From NCBI RefSeq assembly GCF_008831285.2, contig NC_045149.1:8706417-8770416 (forward strand): a stretch of 64,000 bases of DNA, in the 5' to 3' direction. The notes beneath the pieces are model-generated. The model did no database searches. It was not told the DNA's origin and was given only the letters and a program-made list of their open reading frames with translations. Position numbers and translations under genes: made by a program. This document shows positions 11,711 through 23,139 of the stretch, in pieces. The stretch's first letter is position 1. Every line of letters starts with the position of its first letter. The DNA is from Nymphaea colorata. Lineage: Eukaryota > Streptophyta > Magnoliopsida > Nymphaeales > Nymphaeaceae.

Positions 11711-12942
11711 GCTAGTCATATTTATACTTAAACATGTCCACAAATATAGGATCTAAACTTTACCCACATCGACAAAGGGTCAAAATACTGAAAAGTCCAG
11801 TCTGTGTCAGGTTTTATATTTTCAATAGCCTTAAGGTCGAACCCACTCAATTTGGTTAACTATTGAGCTCCAAATGGAACTGATTAAGAATTGTAGATAC
11901 AGTCTACTTACTAGACAGCAGTTAGCATGTCAAAGAGCATGCCCAGCCGTTTCTTGCCAGAGCATTTTCAGTTACCTACAAAATCCTTGCATTTGGCAGA
12001 TTGCTCTTTCATAATCATTTATTAACGAGATGTAATATGTGCACAAAAGCATCATCTAGTCATAAAACAGAATGGATGAACACTTGCAGATTGTGTATAA
12101 AACAATTGGTTCGACTGCAAGGAGAGTTCATATTTGTGGTGGACCTTGTTTCATTTTGTCATCTCACAACAACTTGAACCGAACCAATCGTCGGCATCAA
12201 TCCGGCAGCACTTTTCCGGCTTTGGAAAAGTCAAGAGGCACGATTCTCACGCAACTTTATAAGGAGAACGCGTATGAAGGGGGAAACAGGAGGGCTGAAT
12301 AAAATGCCAAAAATGTTGTATCATCTTTTGAAACCGTGGATGCAGAAAAGAAAAGAAGAAAGAAAAAGGAAGAACTCGAATTCAAGTTTGGACGAGTTAC
12401 TTGGAGCAGAAAACATCCCCGTTTCTCTATAATTTAGAAATCTGAATGGGAAATCTATCGACTGTTTCGGTATTCAACGGTGGACAACTGGGACACCGGA
12501 CACGCCAAAACGCTGGCAATGAATCAATCTTTTGCTTCAAGCTTTGGACTTCTTTGCATCTATTGGCAAAAACCGGTGGGAAGTATGAACCTACTAGAGT
12601 TCCTGCGGGCGCCCAATTAACCTGCAAAATATCAAAGCTTATTTGTCACTCTAGCAGCCACAGACTTTGCTCCTTTCGTCTTGGACTCCTACTCCTTCTT
12701 TGTCCCCAGTCAACACTCCCACGCTACAAAAAGAGAGGAGAAAACGAAAAATAGTTAGTAGATCTAAAGCCAAAGTCGAGCAAATAGCTCTTTAGATCGC
12801 TACCCACCTGGAGGCTGGAGAACAGGCTCTCCTCTGAGATCTTAGAGCAGCACGTTGGTCGTCTGCTGCAGGGCAGAGTTAATTGGCGGTTGTGTACTTG
12901 TATATTCTACGTTAAGTAACGTTTTTATACAATAGGAGAAGG
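11711..12942. other. Region upstream of PAO
   Basis: No gene was recognised between the SINE relic and the PAO start codon. The proximal 300 bases presumably hold the PAO promoter and 5' UTR, but I could not assign a TATA box or specific factor sites with confidence. Confidence 0.35.
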
Positions 12943-13370
12943 ATGACCTCACTCATGTGCACATGGATTCCCGGTGGTTGCGTTTCCTTGTTGCAGCAGC
13001 ACAGCATCAGGCAACCGTGCCTCGCCGTTCCGACATCCTTGGCGAGTCCTTCTGCTGCTGCTATAGTAACAAGACGAGGTGGAAGGAAGTGCGTCGTTTC
13101 GCGAGCTGTGTCCTCTTCGGCTGTGGAGTCTCCTCCCAATAGGGACGATACCGGGTATGATGCCGCCGAGGAGGGGGTAGGTGGGGGAGAGGACGAGAAA
13201 TTCTTGTGGAGGGATCATTGGTATCCTGTGTCGCTGGTGGAGGACCTTGACGCTCGCCTCCCCACGCCATTCCAGCTACTTGGCAGGGAGATAGTCCTTT
13301 GGAAGGATAGAGAGGGCAACTGGGTCGCCTTCGAGGACAAGTGCCCTCATCGTCTAGCACCACTATCTGT

Positions 13371-13444
<74 letters not shown>

Positions 13445-14433
13445 GTTTTCCCCTTTTACTGGCGAGCACATAATGCAGAGAGGTGCTGATGTTGAGGTTG
13501 ATTCCTTCTCTTATAGGAAGGAAGGGTTGATGAAGATGGGTGGTTGCAGTGCTCCTATCATGGTTGGTCATTCAGATCTGATGGTTCGTGTGCTAGAATT
13601 CCTCAGGCCTCTCCAGTTGGACCTGAATCGCGAGCGGCAGCGTCCCCAAAGGCCTGTGTGGTCAAGTTCCCGACTCTGATATCTCAGGGTCTACTCTTTG
13701 TTTGGCCAGATGAGAACGGCTGGGAGAAAGCTTCCCGTACTAAGCCCCCAATGTATGTTGCAGCTAAACTGTGAACTCCCCCGTTGGTTCTTGTGCTTCA
13801 CATTCTTCAAGTCTTTAAATTCTGAAAGCCTGCTACCTGTTATGCTTTATTTGGATCAACCAGGTTGCCGGCTGATTTTGACGACCCTCAATTCTCAAGT
13901 GTAACAATCCAGAGGGATTTGTTCTACGGTTATGACACACTTATGGAGAATGTTTGTGATCCTTCTCATATAGATTTTGCCCATCACAAGGTGCGTCTAG
14001 TTGATGCAAAATTGCCATCGTTGGCTGCTTCATCTCTTGGACTTTTATTTGATGGATGCTTCTCTTTTGCCAATCGTGTTCTAGTTTTTCCCTTTTTAAG
14101 GAAGAATTGTTGCTTAGCTAAAAATTGCATTGTCAAAAAGGTACATAAAAAAATGAACGCCACTCTGAGTTATGACGAAGAAAAACACTTTGTTATCAGG
14201 TTCATGGTTCTTCAATTCCGAGTTCTTAATCTGATGGTATGCTTTGGAAAGTATATGCATGAAAAGCGCAAGATAACTGTAGCTCGGCTAGTGGTTAATC
14301 CTCAAGTTTTATTTTTTGTGAAGAAACTTCTATACAATTCGGCGTGTTTGTATGGCTTAGGTGTCATTTAGTGGCTGTTGGTACACATTTTCAAGTTTGT
14401 ACCCAATTTTGTGCAATGGAATGTCTTTAAACC

Positions 14434-14465
<32 letters not shown>

Positions 14466-17400
14466 TTCTCTTCTTTGCATTTGAAACAGCGCCAAAATTA
14501 CTGTATTAACAAACTATCTTTGTGAAGTAGCTAATTTAATGTTAGACAGAAGATGATTTCTACTGTTGCATGGCAAGTTAAAAGTGTTCTTGCGTTTGCA
14601 CGTACTTGAGATTTGGATGGGTACTGTACAGTAGTGATCACAAACGAGTAATTGATGTTTCCAACCTCTCAGACAATGAATTGTTTGGTTGCTTCCTGAA
14701 TCTTCTTTTCTATATCATAAATTCCATGTAATAATCACTTCCAGTGCCAAATGGTTAAATGTTGCTTCTAATTGTGGACTTATCTGACAGGTCACTGGAA
14801 GAAGGGATAGAGCTAAACCGTTGACTTTTAAGTTGGAAGATAGTGGTTTTTGGGGATTTTCAGGATCTAATGATGGAAACCCTCGGATTAGTTCCAAATT
14901 TATTGCTCCATGCTACCTAATAAACAAGTGAGTTTGTGCTCTTGGTTGTTTCTATGACGTTATGCCAAATTCACGTCTCACTTCTAGGTATGTTAAAGGA
15001 GGGAAATGGTGTCTTCTGTTATGAGTTATGACTCATTATTACTGGGGTCCCAGCTCGTACCAATCCGGCTGCTTCAATTACGAAGATGAGTGGAAAACCT
15101 GTGTCTTGTAGATGTACTCAAAAAAACGTCGTTGCATGTTTTATTCTTGCTAAATCTTAGACAGTTGCTAATAAACCACTGGTTGAGCCTTTTGATATTA
15201 ACAAGCAGACCTTTTCCATAACAATAATTTTGGCTACCCGTGTATTGGTGACAGAACGATCTAAAGGGAGGTTGATTTATGTCACTATTGTTTAAAAATA
15301 TTTTTATGTTGTTCTTATCTAGTGTCAGTTGGTTATTTCTTTCCCATTAATTGTGTAAATCGCTATTTGCTTTATTGTAATACTTTTTTCAAATATCAAC
15401 TCTCCTAATTTTTAAAATAATTCTCACATCTTTTGGATTTTCTTAAAAATTTTACTTTCCAATTTAGAACAGTTCTGATTTGATGGAATACCACTGATAC
15501 TGTGAATTTTTTTGAAAAACCATTCTATTCAAAAACTGATTTTGACAATTTTTTAGGCAGAGAAAATTACTGTAGCTATATCATGTTTAGGAGTAAAGGT
15601 AAATCTAAATTCCACTTGAAGGATAAGGCTGCTGCCTTGTTGTTCTGGTATAGAAAATACTGAGCTGCACTATCGTTATTAGCTGCAGTTGCTGTCGTGT
15701 TTTATGCTTGCTGTTGTTTGTAATAAGTAACCATGCCAGTCTTCATTTCATTTTTTAGGATAGGGATAAATACAACATTTTCGTCTTTATGGTTTGAAGC
15801 TAGCCAATTAGTAGTTTAATATATTTTACAAGTTTCTTTATTGTGAGAAATTAACTCTTTAGATTGCTGGAAGTACTGAATGCTGACTGTTTTCTACTCT
15901 TGTCTTTTCAGGATAGAAATAGATACAAAGCTTCCTCTTTTAGGTCCTCAAACCTGGAAAATCTGGATTTGCTCATTCAACATTCCTATGGCTCCTGGCA
16001 AGACTCGATCTATTGTCTGCAGTGCCCGAAATTTCTTTCGATTTACAATGCCAGGACCAGCATGGTGGCAGGTTAGCTTTTCCCTCTGTTCTTTTTATAG
16101 ATATACTGCTTTCAAACTTTGCAGGGCAATAATTATCTTTGTTTCTTGTAACATCTCGTTTTGCTTTTCATCTTAATTTCACTTCATGCTGGGTTGAATT
16201 ACATGTACAGTTGTAGCACTATGCAATGCTATGTAAATGGGTTTCATCATAACCAAAATGCCATATAATGTCTATGAGTGGATGAATTGATAATTAAAAT
16301 TCTTTTGTGTGGACCAAAGAATTTTAGTGCGATAGCAAAATGATGTTTAAGAGTGCTTTCAATGGTTTGACCATTGTCACAAATATCGTTCTTAGGTTTT
16401 TAATGGTGAGATTTTTCTCAGTATTTCTTGGCAAAGTTGTTTCACTTGGTAAAATCTCAGGAAAAACTCGGAAAACTTTAAACAATTGAAAAATAGGTAA
16501 AATGAAATAAATCAGAAACTAATAAGAAAGCATAAATAAAACATGATAAAAGTGATAAAAAGAATGTCTTAATGATGATAAAAATGATGAAAAATGGTTT
16601 AGTTTAAGTCCAAATTTGAATACATGAGGATATTAACGTTAAAAAAAGAGAAAAATGAAAAAACTGGAAAATACTGTGAAAAACATGATAATAACTTTTT
16701 CCCTTTCTTTTCAAAATATCGTGTTTTTTTTCACCATTTTTTTGTTTTTCTTGTTAATATTGCAATATTTTCAAAAATATCGTGATCTGAACATCTCATT
16801 CATGAATGCAAGATATGCATACAAGAGGCACCACACCTAGCTAGGTTGGTCCACTGAAAATTAAGGATCATGTCGGACAGTGTCATGGTACCCATGGTTC
16901 CTAGGCTGAAGGATAACTGAAGCAAGACAAGGTAGACATACAGCTTCGGATCTGGCAAGTTTTGAACATGCCCAGGCATTCAGTGCTTCCCCTTGTCACG
17001 GGAGAAAGGAAATGAAAGAAAAAAAGATCTGTCCCTATGTTTGGGGTTAGAAGGCAAGCATACTAACTTGTAGCTATGTTCTTTTTAACTGTGTTGAAAG
17101 AATACTGCATGCTCATGCGTAGTCTTGGTTAGTAGTTCTTTGTAGTTTTAAGGGTTTGTTGTTTATTCAAGTATTTCTTGCAATGCATCAGAAAATGACA
17201 ACATAAGGCCGAATGGATCATTGATTTTGATGTCATGGAAGACAAACATATAACCTAAAATGTTATAATCAAAATGTGTTTTTCTTTGAATATGATAGAT
17301 ATTCGATGTGTTAAATTTGATTGATGCAACACTCGATTATGCAAGAAGAATATCTATTAATCATGGTTTGGTTGTGAATGTTACGCCTACCTTCATTCTA

Positions 17401-18316
17401 TCTGCATATGATTTGAACTTATTTTGCCCTTTGTCTTACTGTAATATGAAACTTCCTCTATGTATATCAAGAGATTTTATTAGTAAATCTTGAAAGGAAA
17501 ATTTATTAGAACATCAGCATTTATATTATTTTTATACGAGTTTGCTTGACACTTTCCTTTTGCTAGTTAGGTTCATTCATCAACATTTGGCATTCTGCTT
17601 TGATTTTATCTTTACGAAGTTGGTTCAGCGTTTATGTTGCTTTTAAACCTGATCTTGCCTGTTCTGTTTTGGTTTTATCCTTATGCAGTTGGTTCCAAGA
17701 TGGCATGAACACTGGACTTCAAACAAGATCTATGATGGTGACATGATTGTTCTTCAGGGCCAGGAGAAAATATTCCTATCCAAGTCGAAGGAGTCATCTG
17801 ACATCAATCAACAGTACACTAAGCTGACCTTTACTCCCACTCAAGCTGATCGGTTTGTTCTAGCTTTTCGTAATTGGTTGAGACGTCATGGAGATAGCCA
17901 ACCAGAGTGGTATGATTCAGTTGTCCAGCAGCCTCTTCCTTCAACAGTATTGTCCAAGCGTCAGGTGCACTCTCTCTCGCTCTAGGTTTTATCATATGCG
18001 TGTAGTTTTAGCAAAAACATTCATGGGCTTTCAGATGACTTAAATGGGTTTCCCCTTGCAGATGATGGACAGATATGAACAACACACACTTAAATGTTCA
18101 TCATGTAAGAGTGCATATACTGCTTTCCAGACTCTCCAGAAAGTGTTGATCGGTGCAGCTGTTGCTTTGACTGCAACAGCTAGCATCCCTGCCGAAATGC
18201 AGTTGAGATTTCTTCTAGCTGGCGCTGCAGTTGCAAGTGCTGCATTGGCGTACATCTTGAGCCAGTTGGAAAAGAATTTTGTGTTTGTCGACTATGTTCA
18301 TGCGGATATTGATTAG
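12943..18316 (+). CDS. PAO: Pheophorbide a oxygenase, chloroplastic
   Basis: PAO (ACD1/LLS1) is the Rieske mono-oxygenase that opens the porphyrin ring of pheophorbide a during chlorophyll breakdown in senescing leaves; it sits in the chloroplast envelope. Exons: 12943-13368, 13517-13752, 13864-13990, 14791-14927, 15912-16071, 17689-17964, 18062-18316. All introns are GT-AG and phases agree, giving 538 residues, close to the usual family length. Residues 1 to about 60 look like a transit peptide. The Rieske cluster ligands are C134-x-H136 and C154-x2-H157. The mononuclear iron motif is E249-x3-D253-x2-H256-x4-H261. The C-terminus has the conserved CSSC pair (466/469) and two hydrophobic spans of about 20 residues (about 480-522). 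The strong match of FFRFTMPGPAWWQ and TPFQLLGREIVLW blocks to PAO rather than PTC52 or TIC55 fixes the paralogue. Intact. Intron 1 carries a long CT repeat. Confidence 0.96.
13376..13441. repeat. (CT)33 microsatellite in PAO intron 1
   Basis: A 66-base uninterrupted CT run begins 7 bases after the 5' splice site and takes up nearly half of the 148-base intron. Its translations on both strands (SLSL, REREREs) are artefacts. Confidence 0.97.
14434..14459. repeat. CT microsatellite in PAO intron 3
   Basis: A 26-base CT run inside the 800-base intron 3. Confidence 0.95.
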
Positions 18317-18487
18317 GTCTAGGGCAGTCTGAATTGTGCTTATCAAGTTTCTTGGTCTTTGAAGTGCAAGAAAAATATCTTATTGTAATCTGTGTATATC
18401 CGTACATGTAAATATCCTCAAACGTCTTGCTCCAATGTCGCATAAAATTTTCTTTCTGAACTTTAAATTTTGCAAGGCAGAGCACCG

Positions 18488-18520
18488 CCCCCCCCCCCCC
18501 CCCGCCCCCCCCCCCACCCC
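18488..18520. repeat. Poly-C tract downstream of PAO
   Basis: Two C homopolymers of 16 and 11 bases, separated by one G, lie about 170 bases past the PAO stop, probably in or just beyond the 3' UTR. The length may be unreliable in sequencing. Confidence 0.9.
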
Positions 18521-19011
18521 TACCCGGCGGCTTCATCTCATATCCTCCACCACGGCAGAATTTTTTGGAAGATTTCTTTTTCGGTGCAGAAACAGGAGCT
18601 TCAATAAATTCGGTGTGAGTTCTTATAACGATTTGCCCTTGACATGCCTTCTATTCCTCCACCCCCTTTTTCTCTTGAAAAGGGACAAAAGGGAGAAAGG
18701 AAAAAAGAGACCAACTTCATAAAACTGAGGTGATTTTTGGCCGCCGAAAAACCTTTGTTGAAGAAATGCTTCCCTATGATTACTTATCGAGTACAAACCA
18801 AACCCTGGTTAACATTTTATTCATCTTCGGCCGGCAACCCCGTCTAGCATCCAGATCATTGTGAAGATGATAGTTACCGTTGAGATTTGACTACTGGCCG
18901 GGCTTTCTGACTACTGAGAAGGAAAGGAAATACTTACATTGCAAGGAAAAGTAATGTGCCGAATCAGAAAGGAAATACATTTATTTTACTGACAGCTTTG
19001 GTATGTAATCA

Positions 19012-20169
19012 TCAGAAGAATAACTGCTTGCAGTTTGCAGCAGATGCTTCTAGCGGACAATATGCGCACTTGAACATCCGTGTGTTGTTCTTTGACAGCT
19101 TCGTTATTGATTGCTTGCACAGCACATGCCCACAAGGCAACATCATTGGTGGGTTTTCCTTAGTACCCTGGTCACGTGAAACTGGGCATACAAAGATGGA
19201 ATGGAACTGGAATTCGCTACCCAACTCCACTGGAACTGGCAGTTGCTTCATTGTTTGCCATTCCTGCTTTTTGGCAGCCATTACATTCGTAAGCTTAAGC
19301 AACGTAGGCAGTCCTTGTGTTCCTGCAGCGATCGTCATATATAGTGGGCTCTGGTAGGATTGACCTAATAACCTGCAATACTCTTGAATAAGTTCTGCTG
19401 CTAGTTCATCCCAGTGAGAAGGTGCAAGCAGCTCTGCATATGGAGATGAGTCCATCTTTCCCACCCATAGAAGGCATGCCATTAACTTCTGGACCTCACA
19501 CATCCGAACTGCAGCAAAAGGAGCAAGGTAGCTTCTAGCATATTCCAATGCCTCGTTTCTGTTCCCATTCTTCAGTATCTCCATAAATTGCAGCCTGTGG
19601 AGCTTTAGTTCAAGCATGCATTCTCTGGAAAGATGTTCATGATGGGCAGAAACCCATTTAAGAGCTGGCTCAAGGTTTTTTTTCTTCAACTCCTCAAGCA
19701 TGTGATACATCTCCAAGAAAGGGGCTCGAAGGTTGGATGAGTTGGGCACACCAGTCTCAGCCACAAAGCAGTCACCTAGATCAAACAGACCTTGCCTGTA
19801 AAAGTGTGTAGCAATAATCTCATTAACAATCTGCAAGTCAAACTCAATGTTTTTATATGATGTAGCTATGTCTGGAATGAAGGCCTTCTCAAGGAATTTT
19901 GTGTATTTGCTGAGCGCAACATTGAGTTCCTTTTGTGAACCGTTGAGTTGCCTGTGCAGGCCAATGTCAGTTAGCCTCTCGTTTAGTTCCACAAGGGCAG
20001 TTTTGATTACGCATGCATCTTCTTCCGTGGTCATACTAGACTGCAGATTCATCAATGCCTGCCCAATTTCATGAGCCACCTGATCAACTACTTCCTGGGT
20101 TTTAGATGTGAACAACTTCTGCTTCTTGACAACATGCTCAAATGCATCCTTAATGGCAGTGAGCTCCAT
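19012..20169 (-). CDS. RMD5: RMD5/GID2-type E3 ubiquitin ligase (LisH-CTLH-RING)
   Basis: This is the plant homologue of yeast Rmd5/Gid2 and animal RMND5, the RING-type subunit of the GID/CTLH ubiquitin ligase. The frame is intronless and encodes 385 residues. A helical N-terminus (1-110) is followed by a LisH motif (about 113-145, NEIIATHFYRQGLFDLGDCF), a CTLH region (about 150-205), a CRA region to about 300, and a degenerate RING (about 328-371). Visible RING residues are C328, C346-GH-xx-C351 and the CAYC pair at 368/371; as in the family, several canonical zinc ligands are absent. I chose the ATG at 20169 (MELTAIKDAF, where homologues start) over the in-frame ATG at 20217, because a CTGCAG acceptor at about 20205 shows the upstream codons are intron. 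It is convergent with PAO, with a 695-base gap. Function is inferred from family. Confidence 0.92.
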   Translation of the reverse strand: MELTAIKDAFEHVVKKQKLFTSKTQEVVDQVAHEIGQALMNLQSSMTTEEDACVIKTALVELNERLTDIGLHRQLNGSQKELNVALSKYTKFLEKAFIPDIATSYKNIEFDLQIVNEIIATHFYRQGLFDLGDCFVAETGVPNSSNLRAPFLEMYHMLEELKKKNLEPALKWVSAHHEHLSRECMLELKLHRLQFMEILKNGNRNEALEYARSYLAPFAAVRMCEVQKLMACLLWVGKMDSSPYAELLAPSHWDELAAELIQEYCRLLGQSYQSPLYMTIAAGTQGLPTLLKLTNVMAAKKQEWQTMKQLPVPVELGSEFQFHSIFVCPVSRDQGTKENPPMMLPCGHVLCKQSITKLSKNNTRMFKCAYCPLEASAANCKQLFF

Positions 20170-21443
20170 AACAAATTGGACAAGTTCTTCCAGAAAACTA
20201 TCTTCTGCAGCATTCACAAATTAATATACTATTATTCCACAATAAATAAGGCACACATATCAAAGGAACGTATGGATGAAAAAGTTAAAGGATCGATATT
20301 TTCCACATAAATCTTCTTGGTTAGCAAACTAAACTGCAAGCTTCGGTTAAGAAGCAACTCATCAAATAACAGAGAAAAATATATTGTTGAGTGTTATGGT
20401 TCGCAAAATGAGCCTGCAAGTTCAATTCCAGCAGCATAAGCCATTATAGTCCTAAATGCAGAACAGTGAACATTGGCAGAGAGCACTAGAAAAAAAACTT
20501 CCATAAAAAAAATGAACTGCTAAGATCTGTTTATCTCTTTAACACTCGTCCAGTAGTGGAGAAATCTCTGCTGTCAATTATTAGTTTTAGCAAAGTCTTA
20601 AGTGTCTCCTTGGAGACATCCGATAAAATTGGCATGATAGAAAGCAAGCTAGAAACGAAATATTTCTGATCCTAAAAATACCCAGCATATGATTACCTCT
20701 TCCATACTCTCCCTCAAGTTGCAGAAAAATTGCAACTTGCAAGCAATCTATTTTAGTATCGATCTATTTCACCTCCTTTCTGGAATACAAGTATGCACTG
20801 TGAGAATTTGCAGAAGCAACAAGGAATCATTTATCACCATCTTTTCCAGTTACAGGTGAGAAACAGAAGCAATGTTCACAAATTTTTGGCAACCAGCAGT
20901 CTAAATTCCCAAATTCTGATAGCAATTCCTGCCAGATGTGGCAGAAGCAGATACGTACCCCAGTTGTCTGTTCATGTAGTTGGCACATGGAAACATGTTT
21001 CTCACATGAATCTGCCTTGAGCATCTCAGAGTGCCAATGGCAAACCACTTGCGCCCTGTGCAGAAAGGCTTCTGAACCCTTACCCCATCTAGTCATTGGC
21101 TGGCTAGTAACACTGGGGAATTGGTCTTTATTTCCCAGAAATTTATACTTAAAAGACTAAGGGGCCATCATGTGGAACTGCTGGAGCAAACAACAGCACA
21201 TAGTGGACATACAGATTCCATAAGGTATGTTGCATGGATTGATAATTGACATACGTGGCGACTTATTGGACAACCCTTTCGTATACTTTTCATTTTTTTC
21301 CACCATGTTGACAGAGCTCATGCCATCTATAGTCATCAAACACAGAATAACACATATGGAAGGCTACCGCATAACAAATTCCCTATTACCTATGTGCTTT
21401 ACCGTGTAAAAATGAATTTTGCCATTTGTGACACTTGAGCAGA
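20170..21443. other. 5' leader and intron region of the RMD5-like gene
   Basis: On the minus strand, 20204-20170 is probably the last part of the 5' UTR, starting after a TGAATGCTGCAG acceptor. Above it lies AT-rich sequence with no recognisable coding exon, consistent with a long leader intron. Confidence 0.45.
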
Positions 21444-21451
21444 CTGCTAGG

Positions 21452-21921
21452 TAGGGCTGCACAATGAGTCGAGCCAACTCGAGCTTGATTCAAACTCACT
21501 TGTCTAAACTCAACTCGAACTCGACTCGTTTATAAATTAGTCAGGCTCGAGTTCAAATGTACACTTGAAATGTTAAATGATACGAGTTTGAGTTGTAACT
21601 CGTAAGAACTTAACTCATTTAAACTCGACTCGGCTCGACTACATAACAAATGTTGAATTATAATGAAAAAAATAGTTAAACGAATAGCAACTGAACAAGT
21701 TAATCGAGTTAAATGAGTTAACGAGCTAAATGAGTTAAAGAAACGAGACATGCTTAACATAAGCGAGTTAAATGAGTTGAGTTTGAGCTCGATGTTGTAT
21801 TGTTGGGTCGAGCTTGAGCTTGTTCACTCGAGCTTGACTCAAGTTCAAGCTCAAGTTTTCTCAGCCAAGTCGAGCTCGAGATGGCCCAACTGGAGCTCAA
21901 CTCAGCTCGTGTGCAGCCCTA
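21452..21921. mobile_element. hAT-type MITE with perfect 8-bp target duplication
   Basis: The 470-bp element begins TAGGGCTGCACA and ends TGTGCAGCCCTA, a perfect 12-bp inverted repeat. It is flanked by the identical 8-mer CTGCTAGG at 21444-21451 and 21922-21929. The interior is dense in GAGTT/AACTC and CGAGCTC words. No transposase is encoded, so it must be mobilised by a hAT enzyme in trans. A related, older copy is at 46442-46856. Confidence 0.9.
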
Positions 21922-21929
21922 CTGCTAGG

Positions 21930-22897
21930 GGATTAAAGCAAAGCCTGCAGCTTTCATAGATTAGAAGACGTGAAAGTAGTTATATATTTTGTAGAAAGAA
22001 ATGATTCAAATATTATTCTCTATCAAATGGACTATGTGCAACAATTTGACCTAGTCAGATCAAGAACCACATAGAAAAACATTAATTACAAAACTGCCAA
22101 GAAATTTGTCATTATTCAAATACTCCAGCAGCTCCTATGAAGCTCTTATGTACCTGAGTTTCTCTCTTTTGTATACCTGAAAGAAAGAAATTTATGTTAT
22201 GCCTACTACATTTTGATAATTTTGCCAAAAACAAGTCAACTTACCATCATCATTAATGAGGTTATAGTTGGTAGCCTGGGGGTCAGAACAATGTGTTCAA
22301 TGTTCTAAACTTTCATAGTAGATTGATCTGCACTTATTTGCTGGTAAAGAAATTAAGAACATAATAACAATTATTAGTCTCAACTATATCTCCTGTAGCT
22401 AAAATATCATGAAAAGATAGTTTTTTAGTTAACTATTAGGGGAGTTCTTAGAAAAAGAGTTTAAAAATGTAAAAATGGTAAAATCAAGTAAGAAAAGATC
22501 AAATAAAATAAAAAAAATACGAAGATAAAAGCATACTTCAACAGACAAAATAATAGATAAAGTAAAAGTAAAGAAAAATATAAAGGAAAATATGATATTG
22601 ATGGCATGGTCTTGATAGAATCACAAAGATTTCTGAAAATATTTTTCTAGAAAATTACCCATGAAAACACTAAGAACTTATCGCTGGCATTATCTCAGCT
22701 CGATAAAGATTTGTAAATCCACTATTGATTGAATAATGATTATATTCATCAATGAGGTAAACAATAGAGCTACTATAAACATCTAATCTAGCCTTATAAT
22801 ATAATTAGCTTTCTTAGATTAATAGAATTTGTCATTGGATCACCTTTTTGATCTATATACTTTATCATGACTGATTTTGAATTTTGATATCTATACT
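21930..22897. other. AT-rich spacer, probable transposon debris
   Basis: No gene recognised. The part near 22440-22680 is A-rich and lies next to the reverse-transcribing relic that follows; it may belong to the same insertion. Confidence 0.35.
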
Positions 22898-23139
22898 TTA
22901 GACTTTTAGTACTGAGTCATAACTTGTGTCTGATGCATCTGTCTCAATTATCCATATGAATTCCATTGTTTCATCAGAAAATTCTAACTTTGGTAGATTT
23001 TTACAAAGGGTTTGTATTTTTTGTATAATCTTTTTATCTTTATCATTCCAATTATATTCACTATTATATCATCTATATAGATAACACAGTTTCTTAGACA
23101 GCTAAATTGTTTATCCATAAAGGCTTGATATAAACTCAC
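22898..23139 (-). pseudogene. Endogenous pararetrovirus-type RT/RNase H relic
   Basis: Reading the minus strand, one frame carries the reverse transcriptase active-site motif YIDDI preceded by an AFMDKQF block. After a frame change it continues into KNLPKL and the RNase H entry motif IETDAS. NLPKL followed shortly by ETDAS is typical of Caulimoviridae and differs from the usual Gypsy wording. The roughly 100 residues normally found between these motifs are missing, and the frame ends at a stop at 22898-22900. It is a decayed, internally deleted genomic fossil, with no coat, movement or protease region visible. A divergent LTR retroelement is the alternative. Confidence 0.6.

Noticed and set aside
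13061-13571. Overlapping frames on both strands across PAO exon 1 and intron 1
   Set aside because: They are shadows of the PAO exon joined to the CT microsatellite; the Rieske frame and splice phases explain the region.
12943-18316. PAO read as PTC52 or TIC55 paralogue
   Set aside because: Both share the Rieske fold, but the blocks around the Rieske centre, the PGPAWWQ segment and the C-terminus fit PAO and not those proteins.
18435-18722. 95-codon frame after PAO
   Set aside because: Runs through the poly-C tract; no similarity and lies in the PAO 3' flank.
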